Shown piece after piece: positions 42,871 to 51,236 of a stretch of DNA of 64,000 nt. The stretch comes from Candidatus Gastranaerophilales bacterium (lineage in GTDB: Bacteria > Cyanobacteriota > Vampirovibrionia > Gastranaerophilales > Gastranaerophilaceae): assembly GCA_944326485.1 (NCBI GenBank), contig CALVED010000003.1, forward strand, positions 1 to 64,000. The letters run 5' to 3'. The stretch's first letter is position 1. Every line of letters begins with the position of its first letter. The translations under genes were made by a program, and so were the position numbers. The notes under the pieces were generated by a model. That model did no database searches, had not been told where the DNA came from, and worked only from the letters and a program-made list of their open reading frames with translations.

Positions 42871-42935
42871 CACGATTCGAACGTGCGACGCCTTCCTTAG
42901 GACGGAAGCGCTCTATCCAGCTGAGCTACAGAGGC
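42862..42935 (-). tRNA. tRNA-Arg (anticodon CCT), integration target
   Basis: Minus-strand cloverleaf: acceptor GCCTCTG/CAGGGGT (G1-U72 wobble), anticodon stem CTTCC/GGAAG with loop GTCCTAA (anticodon CCT), T-arm GCACG/CGTGT with TTCGAAT and discriminator A. The final 9 bases of the gene overlap the integrase stop codon. The wobble at the end of the acceptor may stem from replacement of the 3' end by element DNA. Confidence 0.93.
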
Positions 42936-43111
42936 ATATTCATTACTTATTATACAATAAAATATTCTAATTTTCTATCTTATATTATTTCCGTATAAAT
43001 TAAACATCACATTTTTCTTATTATAAATTTTCTTATACTAACTTGATTAAGTTGAAAAAACATATTTATGGTTTATTATACATTTATTATTATTTTAAGA
43101 GGTTATTTTAA

Positions 43112-44266
43112 ATGTTTATACTTAATCCGCCATATATTTCTGAATTATTAAAAGAAACAATAAAGAAAAATAAATATAAAGTTGTTAAAAATTCAGCTTC
43201 TGTTGAAGAAATGACTGATTATGAGTTCTTACTTGATGATAGTTCTGTTATTGATATTGCAAAAAATAATAAAGATTTTAAATTATATGCAAATTCAGAA
43301 AATTCTATTGAGTGGATTATAAATAATCTTGACTTTACAGATATTCCTCAAAAAATAAATTTATGTAAAGACAAAGTTAAGTTTAGGAAATTACTCCAGA
43401 GAATATATCCGGATTTTTATTTTAGAGAGATAACTGTTGATGAAATTAAGTTGTTAGATAAAAATAACTTAAAGTATCCATTTATATTAAAACCTGCAGT
43501 TGGTTTTTTAAGTTTTGGTGTTTATCCTGTCAAAAATGAAGCAGATTTTGAAAGAGTAATTTTAAACATTGATAAGGATATTGATAATTTTAAAAATGTA
43601 TTTCCAAAAGAAGTTGTTGACTCATCAAAGTTTATTATAGAAGAAATGATAGATGGTGAAGAATATGCTGTTGATGCATATTATAATAGCAGAGGAGAAG
43701 CTGTAATTTTAAATATATTTCATCATCCGTTTTTTGATGAAAACGATGTTTCAGACAGAATATACTATACATCCAAGAAAGTTATACAAGAAAATATCAA
43801 AGAGTTCCAAAAATTATTAACATTAATTGGAAAAGAAGCTGGATTTAAAAATTTTCCAATGCATATAGAAGTTAGAAGAAATGGGAATAAAATAGTTCCA
43901 ATAGAGATAAATCCAATGCGATTTGCAGGCTGGTGTGTTACAGATTTAGCTTCATTTGCTTATAACATTAATATTTATGAATGCTTTGAGGATGAATTAC
44001 AACCTGACTGGAATAAAATATTGAATAGTACAGATGAGGCATTCTATTATTTTATTTGTGCCGATATACCATCAAATATTGATAAATCAAAAATTAAAAG
44101 TGTTGATTATGACTCATTTATTTCTAAATTATCACATCCACTTGAAGTGAGAAAAATTGACTATATGAAAAAGCCATTATTCGCAGTCATTTTTGGAAAA
44201 ACATTTGAATATGAAGAAATAAAGAAAGTTCTATCTTTAGATCTGTCGAATTTCTTTATAATTTAA
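43112..44266 (+). CDS. ATP-grasp domain protein
   Basis: 384-aa ATP-grasp-fold enzyme, a family that ligates a carboxylate to an amine or thiol through an acyl phosphate. Visible are KDKVKFRKLLQRI (the first lid), YPFILKPAVGFLSFGV (about 128-143, ATP-binding), FIIEEMIDGEEYAVDAYY (about 175-192) and the metal site HIEVRRNGNKIVPIEINPMRFAG (about 252-273). No substrate-specific domain is recognised. The ribosome site is AAGAGG. It is the first intact gene right of the mobile element and 91 bp upstream of glmS. Confidence 0.85.
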   Translation: MFILNPPYISELLKETIKKNKYKVVKNSASVEEMTDYEFLLDDSSVIDIAKNNKDFKLYANSENSIEWIINNLDFTDIPQKINLCKDKVKFRKLLQRIYPDFYFREITVDEIKLLDKNNLKYPFILKPAVGFLSFGVYPVKNEADFERVILNIDKDIDNFKNVFPKEVVDSSKFIIEEMIDGEEYAVDAYYNSRGEAVILNIFHHPFFDENDVSDRIYYTSKKVIQENIKEFQKLLTLIGKEAGFKNFPMHIEVRRNGNKIVPIEINPMRFAGWCVTDLASFAYNINIYECFEDELQPDWNKILNSTDEAFYYFICADIPSNIDKSKIKSVDYDSFISKLSHPLEVRKIDYMKKPLFAVIFGKTFEYEEIKKVLSLDLSNFFII

Positions 44267-44357
44267 TTCTAAAAAACTTTATAATAATTTAATATCATTT
44301 ATTACATTTATAAGTTATTATATATTTTATTGATAAGTTAGTTTGAGGAAAAAATAA

Positions 44358-46205
44358 ATGTGTGGAATAGTAGGTTATACAGGGTATAGAGATGTAATTG
44401 ATGTTCTTTTTAATGGTCTTACAAATCTTGAATATAGAGGATATGATTCTGCAGGAATTGCAATTAGAGATGATAATAAGATAAAAATATATAAAAGCTT
44501 AGGTAAATTAATAAATTTAAAAAACGAAGTAAAAGAAAGAAAATCTGAAATTGTAAAACCAACAAGTGGTATTGGTCACATAAGATGGGCGACACATGGT
44601 TCTCCATCACTAGTAAATGCACACCCACACACATGTACTTGCGGTAAACTGGTTGTTGTTCATAATGGAATTATTGAAAACTATAAAGAGTTAAGAGAAC
44701 AACTTATAAAATTAGGTTGTGAATTCCGTTCTCAAACGGATACAGAAACAATTGCCCACTTAGTAGCTTATGAATATTCAAAAGTTAATGATTTAGAGAT
44801 TGCAGTAAGAAATTCAGTAAAGCAACTTCAAGGTGCCTACGCTGTATGTGTTATGCATAAAGATGTACCTGATGTTATAGTAGGGGCAAGAAAACATGCT
44901 CCAATGTTAGTTGGTGTTGGTGATGGTGAAAACTTTATTGCAAGCGATACTCCTGCGATTATTGAATATACAAAGAAAACTATATACTTGGATGATAATG
45001 AGATAGCTGTTGTAACAAAGGATAATGTAAAAATTACTGATGTTAATGGGGTTATAGTTAATAAGAAAGTTGAAATTTTACCTTGGGAACCTGTTGCATT
45101 AAGTAAACTTGGATATAAACATTTTATGTTAAAAGAAATACATGAACAGCCTGATGTTATTAGAAATGTTTTGAACGGAAAATTATATGATATAGATGCA
45201 CCTATTAGTTTAAATGAAGTTAAAATAAGTGCTGATATATTAAAAAAATTGAATAAAATAGAAATTATAGCTTGTGGTACATCTTTACATGCTGCATTAG
45301 TAGGTAAATACTTAATAGAAGATTTTGCAGGAATTTCTGTAGAGGTTGAACCTTCAAGCGAATATATTTATAGGAAAACAACAACAGATTCTTCAACACT
45401 TGTTATTGGTGTTTCACAATCAGGTGAAACTGCTGATACTATTACTGCAATAAAACAAGCTAAAGAAAAAAATGCGCATGTATTAATCATTACTAACAGG
45501 CCTGATTCAAATATGGCAAGATTAGCAGATAGTTTAATTCCTGTAAATGCAGGTATTGAAGTTAGTGTTGCTGCAACTAAATCATATACTGCTCAATTAA
45601 TTTCTTTTTATTTGCTTGCTATATATTTATCAGAAATCAAAAATTCTTTAGATAAGGTTTATGTAAAAAATTTAAAGCATGAATTAATACAGTTGCCAAC
45701 AAAAATTGAAGAAATTTTATCTAATACATCAAATATTCAAAATTGTGCAAGAAAATTTTCTTCATTTAAAAATTTCATATATATAGCAAGAGGTATCAAC
45801 CTTGCAACTGCATATGAAGGTGCATTAAAATTAAAGGAAATAAGCTATATTAATGCGACTGGTTATCCGGCGGGAGAATTAAAGCATGGTCCAATTGCAA
45901 TGCTTGATGAAACAATGCCTGTATTATCAATTTTAATGCCTGGCGGAATATGTTATGAAAAAGTTCTTTCTAATAGTGAAGAAGCAAAAGCAAGGAATGC
46001 TAAATTAATAGCATTAACATCTTCTGATGATGAAAATATTAAATCTTTGTTTGATATTGTTTTAAAGGTTCCTCAGGTTAGTGAGATATTATCTCCGGCA
46101 ATTACATGTGTACCATTGCAATTACTTGCATATTACATTGCTGAATTTTTAGGAAAAGATGTTGACCAGCCAAGAAATCTTGCAAAATCTGTTACGGTAG
46201 AATAA
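44358..46205 (+). CDS. glmS: Glutamine-fructose-6-phosphate aminotransferase GlmS
   Basis: GlmS makes glucosamine 6-phosphate for peptidoglycan and lipopolysaccharide. The 615-aa protein starts with the glutaminase nucleophile Cys2 (MCGIVGYTG), RGYDSAG (27-33), GHIRWATHG (74-82) and the NGIIENY loop. Two SIS domains follow (ACGTSLHAALVGKYLIED, SQSGETADTI, SYTAQL; PAGELKHGPIAM) and the conserved tail DQPRNLAKSVTVE. The ribosome site is GAGG. No glmS ribozyme is seen in the 91-bp leader. The stop codon overlaps the ATG of a small downstream gene (T-A-A-T-G). Confidence 0.97.
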   Translation: MCGIVGYTGYRDVIDVLFNGLTNLEYRGYDSAGIAIRDDNKIKIYKSLGKLINLKNEVKERKSEIVKPTSGIGHIRWATHGSPSLVNAHPHTCTCGKLVVVHNGIIENYKELREQLIKLGCEFRSQTDTETIAHLVAYEYSKVNDLEIAVRNSVKQLQGAYAVCVMHKDVPDVIVGARKHAPMLVGVGDGENFIASDTPAIIEYTKKTIYLDDNEIAVVTKDNVKITDVNGVIVNKKVEILPWEPVALSKLGYKHFMLKEIHEQPDVIRNVLNGKLYDIDAPISLNEVKISADILKKLNKIEIIACGTSLHAALVGKYLIEDFAGISVEVEPSSEYIYRKTTTDSSTLVIGVSQSGETADTITAIKQAKEKNAHVLIITNRPDSNMARLADSLIPVNAGIEVSVAATKSYTAQLISFYLLAIYLSEIKNSLDKVYVKNLKHELIQLPTKIEEILSNTSNIQNCARKFSSFKNFIYIARGINLATAYEGALKLKEISYINATGYPAGELKHGPIAMLDETMPVLSILMPGGICYEKVLSNSEEAKARNAKLIALTSSDDENIKSLFDIVLKVPQVSEILSPAITCVPLQLLAYYIAEFLGKDVDQPRNLAKSVTVE

Positions 46206-46366
46206 TGATTATTAACAAAGAGATAAAAATAAAAATTCCTGAAAAATTTTCTGCTGAATACATAGAAGCTGAATTAAAAAAGTTTGACTTTGATGTATTA
46301 AGATGGACAATTACAAATCATGATGAAGTATATTATACTTTAAATCTTTCTATTGTTATTGATTAA
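46205..46366 (+). CDS. Small 53-aa protein coupled to glmS
   Basis: The frame starts at the ATG that overlaps the glmS stop codon and reads MIINKEIKIKIPEKFSAEYI, then EAELKKFDFDVLRWTITNHD and a beta-rich end YYTLNLSIVID. The composition (beta-alpha-beta pattern, no low complexity) looks like a real protein. The overlap implies translational coupling. I do not recognise the family. The following 180 bp hold no gene. Confidence 0.55.
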   Translation: MIINKEIKIKIPEKFSAEYIEAELKKFDFDVLRWTITNHDEVYYTLNLSIVID

Positions 46367-46547
46367 ATGTAAAAATTAAAATAATAAAAGAAGTCTATAA
46401 AATAATACACAATTTGTTACTGTGTTACTTATAGTAATAAGTTAGTTTTTTTTGAAATAATTTTTTCTTAATATTTTTTAATAATTTTATAAAATTAGTA
46501 ATTTTTAATTTTAAAAATACTTTATATAAATAAAAGGATATTAAGAT

Positions 46548-47915
46548 ATGACACAATCATTTGGAATTTCTTCTTTACAAAAAGGAGAATTACCTAAAAT
46601 ACTTGAACAAGCTGGTTTAAATAGTGAAGATTTATCACAAATTGATAAGTCGGTTTGGGATTTTTTCAATACTGAAGATATGATTGGTGACCTTTTTGAA
46701 ACAACACCTGCAGGAATTTTAATGGATTCTTTTGGTTTTGATGTTGTTACTTTTGAATCAAAAAATAATGATAAAAATATAGATGGTGTTAATAATTCAA
46801 ATAAGACAGAAACAGATGAATTAGAATCTGTAGATGATAATACAATTCAAAATGATGATAAAAATTTAAATCAAAATATTGAAAATACACAAAATTCAAT
46901 GACTTCAGCAGAAATTGAAGAGGCTAAAAAAGCACTTTCAAGCCAAGACAAAGAAGTTATTCAAGCTGCAAGAGATAAAGTAGCAAAGATAGAACAAGAT
47001 CCTGATTCATCTATATTAGTACAGGCAATGTCAAAAGCTGTTGAACAGGCAGAATCTAAACTTGAATCTTCACAACAAAATTATGATGACTCTGTTGCAG
47101 CTAGAGATGATGCTCAAGATATAAAAGATGATGCAGAAAAAACAAAAACACAAAAAGAAGAAGAAGTATCTAATCAAGAACAAGTAGTACAAGATAAAGA
47201 AGCAAATTTAACAAATGCACAACAAGCTGTAGCTCAAGCAGAAACTCAAGTTTCTACTGCACAAGCAAGTGTGAGTGCTGCACAAACTCAAGTAGCTGCT
47301 GCTAGTGCTGCAATACCTTTTTCTGCTCCAGTACTTGCTGCTGCAGAAGCTCAATTAGCAACAGCACAAGCTGAATTAGCTCAGGCTCAATCTCAGCTTG
47401 CTCAAGCTCAGCAAGAAGAAGCTCAAGCAGAGCAAGAACTTGAAGAAGCTAAGCAAGAATTAGAAGAAAAGAAACTAGAACTTCAAGAAGCAGAGGAAAG
47501 TCTTGCAGTTGCAGAACAATCGCTTCAATCAGCTGAAATGGCTGTTACAACTTCTGAACAACAATTACAAATTGCTCAATCTGAGTTAGATATAAAAAAA
47601 GAACTATATGAACAAACAAAGGAATATATTCAGCAATTAGCAGGTCAATTAAGAGAAGAATTAGATAAATTATTAGAAAATTTAGAAAATGAAGGAAATG
47701 AAGATTCAGAAGAAGATGAAAATTCTTTATTAAATTCTTCTTTATTATTCGGAAGTGATAATACTAATATGTTTAGTAATAATAATATGTTTAATCCAAT
47801 AGGTGAAGTTATGAATGCATTTCAACCGACAAATGAACAAACTCGAAATACATCACAAAATAATACAGGCAGTTTATTACAGTCAGGTTTAGAAATGTTT
47901 AGTCTTGGTGTATAA
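46548..47915 (+). CDS. Long Ala/Gln/Glu coiled-coil protein
   Basis: 455-aa hypothetical protein. The N-terminal ~75 residues are globular and start MTQSFGISSLQKGELPKI. A polar Asn/Asp-rich linker (75-120) leads to a coiled coil from about 120 to 385 made of Q-A-E-x-x-L-A-x-A-Q repeats, broken near 250-265 by SAAIPFSAPVLAAAEA, which may be a hairpin turn. The C-terminus is Asn/Ser-rich. There is no signal peptide or membrane helix. The shape suggests a filament, scaffold or secreted translocon-like protein. It is convergent with serB, only 1 bp apart. Confidence 0.65.
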   Translation: MTQSFGISSLQKGELPKILEQAGLNSEDLSQIDKSVWDFFNTEDMIGDLFETTPAGILMDSFGFDVVTFESKNNDKNIDGVNNSNKTETDELESVDDNTIQNDDKNLNQNIENTQNSMTSAEIEEAKKALSSQDKEVIQAARDKVAKIEQDPDSSILVQAMSKAVEQAESKLESSQQNYDDSVAARDDAQDIKDDAEKTKTQKEEEVSNQEQVVQDKEANLTNAQQAVAQAETQVSTAQASVSAAQTQVAAASAAIPFSAPVLAAAEAQLATAQAELAQAQSQLAQAQQEEAQAEQELEEAKQELEEKKLELQEAEESLAVAEQSLQSAEMAVTTSEQQLQIAQSELDIKKELYEQTKEYIQQLAGQLREELDKLLENLENEGNEDSEEDENSLLNSSLLFGSDNTNMFSNNNMFNPIGEVMNAFQPTNEQTRNTSQNNTGSLLQSGLEMFSLGV

Positions 47916-47916
47916 A

Positions 47917-48537
47917 CTAGATATAATTAATAATTTCAGATAAATCTTTATTATCAATAATAATATTTGCTTTTTCTTTAAGAATTGGTTTCGCACAAAA
48001 TGCAACACGTTTATCAGCATAACTAAACATGCTTAAGTCATTTGCCCCATCACCTACAACAAGAGTATTTTTTGCTGAAATATTTAAAAGAGATTGAAGT
48101 CTTTTGAGCATTTTACCTTTACTGTCAGAAAACATCATTTCTCCACCAACATTCCCTGTCATTTCCCCATTTTTGAAATGCAATATATTTGAAAATTGAG
48201 CATCATAACCTAAAATATATTGAGCTGGAATTGTTGCTGTTTCATATCCTCCTGAAAAACATATAACTTTATATCCTAATTTTTTCAGTTCTGATATTGT
48301 TTCCTTTGCACCTTTTGTGTATGGCAGGTTTTTACATATTTCAATAATTTTTGATTCTTTTGCACCTTTTAAAAGTGAAACTCTTTTTGTAAGACTTTCA
48401 AAAAAGTCAATTTTTCCTTCCATTGCTTCTGTTGTTATTTTTCTCATTAGTTCTTCAATGTTATATTCCTTTGCAATGAACTCTAAAGTTTCACCTTCCA
48501 TCAATGTTGAATCAAAATCAAATACAGCTAAATTCAT
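47917..48537 (-). CDS. serB: SerB-type HAD phosphatase (phosphoserine phosphatase)
   Basis: 206-aa haloacid-dehalogenase-fold phosphatase with all SerB motifs: FDFDSTLMEGE (6-16, nucleophile and acid Asp), VICFSGGYE (about 91-99, Ser/Gly in motif II), a Lys in DSKGKMLKRLQ (about 137-147) and GDGANDLSMF (about 161-170). It should release serine from phosphoserine, the last step of serine synthesis. It has no ACT domain, like short bacterial SerB proteins. The ATG has a weak ribosome site (GAAAG). Confidence 0.87.
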   Translation of the reverse strand: MNLAVFDFDSTLMEGETLEFIAKEYNIEELMRKITTEAMEGKIDFFESLTKRVSLLKGAKESKIIEICKNLPYTKGAKETISELKKLGYKVICFSGGYETATIPAQYILGYDAQFSNILHFKNGEMTGNVGGEMMFSDSKGKMLKRLQSLLNISAKNTLVVGDGANDLSMFSYADKRVAFCAKPILKEKANIIIDNKDLSEIINYI

Positions 48538-48743
48538 ATTAAACTTTCTTTTTGTTTTTTTAATAAATATAGAATACTAGAATTATATATTATAAAGTTG
48601 TAATAACAATAAATTTTGTTGATTTTAAATTAATTGAAATTAACAAAATAAAAAAAAATGTAGAGAAAGAGTTGCATTTTTGTTATCTTGTTGATATAAG
48701 ATACTTGACGGTATGAAATGTTCAGAAGACAAAAGGAGAATCA

Positions 48744-50432
48744 ATGGGACTACCAAATGTAGCATATTTTTCAATGGAAATAGCAATAGATCAATCAATA
48801 GCAACATATTCTGGTGGGTTAGGTTTCTTAGCTGGTTCACACATGCTTTCAGCAGGTTACCTTCAAATGCCAATGGTTGGTATTACAATGTTGTGGTCTT
48901 ATGGCTATTACAATCAAAGAATTAATCATGAAGGCAATGTAGAAGTTGCTTATATTAGAAAACATTATGACTTTTTAACTGATATTGATGTTAGTGTTGA
49001 TGTTGATGTCTATGGTGAAAAAGTAAAAGTAAAAGCATTTAAACTGGAACCTGGTTTATTTGATACTTGTCCGGTTTATTATTTAACCACTGATATTGAA
49101 GAAAACTCAGAATGGGCAAGGTCTATATCACACAAGTTATATGACGGAAATGAAAAAATTAGAATTTCACAAGAAACTGTTCTTGGTATTGCTGGTATTA
49201 GATTACTTCAAAAAATTGGATACAATTTTGACTGTGTTCATTTAAACGAAGGTCATGCTCTACCTGCTGCGTTTGAATTATTGAATCAATATAATGGTGA
49301 TTTAAGTAAAGTAAAAGAAAAAGTTGTATTTACAACACATACTCCTGTAGCAGCAGGAAATGAAGTACATTGGGTTGACAATTTACTTAAAGCAGGATTC
49401 TTTGCAGGCATATCAAGAGATGTTGCTGTTCAACTTGGCGGTGAGCAATTCTCATTAACCGTTGCTGCTTTAAGAATGTCAAGATTAGCTAATGCTGTTT
49501 CACAACTTCATGGTTTAGTTGCTAATAAAATGTGGAGTTGGGTAGAAGGTAGATGTCCAATCAGAGCTATAACTAATGCTGTAAATCTTCATTATTGGCA
49601 AGATGATAGAATGAAAACAGATAATCTTGAGGCTTTATTAGAGTCTAAGAAAGAAATGAAAAAAGAAGTATTTGATTTTATTGCAAATACAGTAGGTAAA
49701 AAATTAGATCCAAATGTATTAACAATTACTTGGGCAAGAAGATTTGCTGATTACAAACGTGCTTGGTTAATATTTATGGATGAAAATAGAATTCTTAAAT
49801 TATTAAACGAAAATAAAGTACAACTAATTTTTGCAGGAAAATTCCATCCTGATGACGTAATTGGTAAAGAAATGTTTAATAAAATCTTAAGAAGTTCTTA
49901 TACAATGAAGAATGTAGTTGTATTAACAGGATATGAACTTGATTTAAGCGGAAAATTGAAGAGAGCATCAGATATTTGGTTAAATACACCATTAAGACCA
50001 TTTGAAGCTTCAGGTACATCAGGTATGTCAGCTAATGCAAATGGTGCACTTCACTTATCAACTTATGATGGTTGGACTGTTGAAGGTACATTCCCTGGTA
50101 TAAACGGTTATACTATTGAATATCCTGGTCTTGATGATAATATACCTTGGGAAGAAAGACATAGAAAAGATTACGAGTGTATGATGGATATTATAGAAAA
50201 TCAAATAATTCCGACATACTATAATGATAAGGTTAAATGGGCAACAATGATGCGTCAAGCTATTAGAACCGCAGAAGCTTACTTTAATTCTGATAGAATG
50301 GTTATTGAATACTATAATAGATTGTATAAACCAATAGCTCATGGTTCTGATGAGGGTGGTGTATCAGGTCAAGAATATCAAGAAGCTACTGCTCCAGCTT
50401 CTGACGCTTGGACATTCTCTAATATTAAATAA
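48744..50432 (+). CDS. glgP: Alpha-glucan phosphorylase-family protein (GT35, short form), PLP lysine replaced
   Basis: 562-aa member of the short alpha-glucan phosphorylase family, which cleaves glycogen or maltodextrin with phosphate to glucose 1-phosphate. Motifs include YFSMEIAIDQSIATYSGGLG (8-27), CVHLNEGHALPAAF, FTTHTPVAAGNE, SLTVAALRMSRLANAVSQLHG as two halves, WARRFADYKRAW and IFAGKFHPDD. The PLP site, normally E-A-S-G-T-S-G-M-K, reads EASGTSGMSANANG, so the Schiff-base Lys is Ser; activity as a phosphorylase is therefore uncertain. The ribosome site is AAAGGAG. A terminator follows. It pairs functionally with the branching enzyme at 58.9 kb. Confidence 0.85.
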   Translation: MGLPNVAYFSMEIAIDQSIATYSGGLGFLAGSHMLSAGYLQMPMVGITMLWSYGYYNQRINHEGNVEVAYIRKHYDFLTDIDVSVDVDVYGEKVKVKAFKLEPGLFDTCPVYYLTTDIEENSEWARSISHKLYDGNEKIRISQETVLGIAGIRLLQKIGYNFDCVHLNEGHALPAAFELLNQYNGDLSKVKEKVVFTTHTPVAAGNEVHWVDNLLKAGFFAGISRDVAVQLGGEQFSLTVAALRMSRLANAVSQLHGLVANKMWSWVEGRCPIRAITNAVNLHYWQDDRMKTDNLEALLESKKEMKKEVFDFIANTVGKKLDPNVLTITWARRFADYKRAWLIFMDENRILKLLNENKVQLIFAGKFHPDDVIGKEMFNKILRSSYTMKNVVVLTGYELDLSGKLKRASDIWLNTPLRPFEASGTSGMSANANGALHLSTYDGWTVEGTFPGINGYTIEYPGLDDNIPWEERHRKDYECMMDIIENQIIPTYYNDKVKWATMMRQAIRTAEAYFNSDRMVIEYYNRLYKPIAHGSDEGGVSGQEYQEATAPASDAWTFSNIK

Positions 50433-50457
50433 TCTTAATTGATATTTATACAATATT

Positions 50458-50487
50458 AAAAAAGGACTTTTAAATAAGTCCTTTTTT
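50458..50487 (+). terminator. Rho-independent terminator
   Basis: Stem AAAAAGGACTT/AAGTCCTTTTT with loop TTAAAT and a T6 run, 25 nt after the GlgP-family stop codon. Confidence 0.92.
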
Positions 50488-50503
50488 GTGTTCTAATTTA
50501 TGT

Positions 50504-51043
50504 ATGAAAAGTCAAATAAGAAATTTTGCTAAAAATTATAGAAAAACTATAGATGTAAAAAATTTAAGTTTAAAAATCCAACAAAATTTATATTCATTAC
50601 CAGAATATGATAAAGCAAAAAATATATTTTCGTATATTTCTTTTGGTGATGAGGTTTGTACACTGGATTATTTTAATAATATTAGTAAAAATTGGTATAT
50701 TCCAAAAATAGATAAAAATAATCTGCTTGTTATTCCTTATGATAAAGATAATTTAGTGCTTAATAAGTATAATATTTTAGAACCTGGAACTAACGTAAAA
50801 AATATTAATCCCAATAAATTAGATATGGTTATAATTCCTGCACTGGCGGCAGATAGGAATGGATATAGAATAGGATATGGTAAAGGCTTCTATGATAGAT
50901 TTCTTTCTGCTTTAAAAAGTGCTCCAATTAAAGTGACATTGGTTTTTTCTGATTTACTCTTTGAAAATATATATCCTGATAAATTTGATATTTCATCAGA
51001 TATTATTATTACAGACAAAGAAATTTTGAGAATTAATTGTTAA
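50504..51043 (+). CDS. 5-formyltetrahydrofolate cyclo-ligase
   Basis: 179-aa enzyme that converts 5-formyl-THF to 5,10-methenyl-THF with ATP. Family marks are the basic N-terminus (MKSQIRNFAKNYRKT), FSYISFGDEVCT, the central VIPALAADRNGYRIGYGKGFYDRFL as two blocks, and the late SDIIITDKE. The start is ATG 50504; an upstream TTG at 50486 would begin inside the preceding terminator. No ribosome site exists; TCTAAT ends 6 nt before the ATG, the leaderless geometry seen at folP, ribF and uvrC. With folP it belongs to folate metabolism. Confidence 0.92.
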   Translation: MKSQIRNFAKNYRKTIDVKNLSLKIQQNLYSLPEYDKAKNIFSYISFGDEVCTLDYFNNISKNWYIPKIDKNNLLVIPYDKDNLVLNKYNILEPGTNVKNINPNKLDMVIIPALAADRNGYRIGYGKGFYDRFLSALKSAPIKVTLVFSDLLFENIYPDKFDISSDIIITDKEILRINC

Positions 51044-51118
51044 AAAGTGGTTAATATTGTTTCTTTACTTTGATGTTTAGAGTAAAATTATAATAGTAGA
51101 ATATATTGGGGAATTATT

Positions 51119-51220
51119 ATGGAATTTTTTAGAGAAAAAAGAAAAATTATTATATCAGCTATAATATTTTGTTTCTTATTGTGGACAGTTGGTTCTATGT
51201 TATTCATGATAATTGGTTAA
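51119..51220 (+). CDS. 33-aa single-helix membrane protein
   Basis: Short frame with a good ribosome site (GGGGA, 7 nt before the ATG) and a TATAAT box about 25 bp upstream. The product has a basic head (MEFFREKRK) and one membrane helix (IIISAIIFCFLLWTVGSMLF). It is the first gene of a cluster with the M23 peptidase 16 bp downstream and the LptD-like gene, so it may be an envelope-division or assembly miniprotein. It is not recognised by name. Confidence 0.6.
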   Translation: MEFFREKRKIIISAIIFCFLLWTVGSMLFMIIG

Positions 51221-51236
51221 GTAATCGGATTCTGTA

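Noticed and set aside
44267-44357. glmS ribozyme
   Set aside because: The 91-bp leader is almost pure A/T and too short for the ribozyme core.
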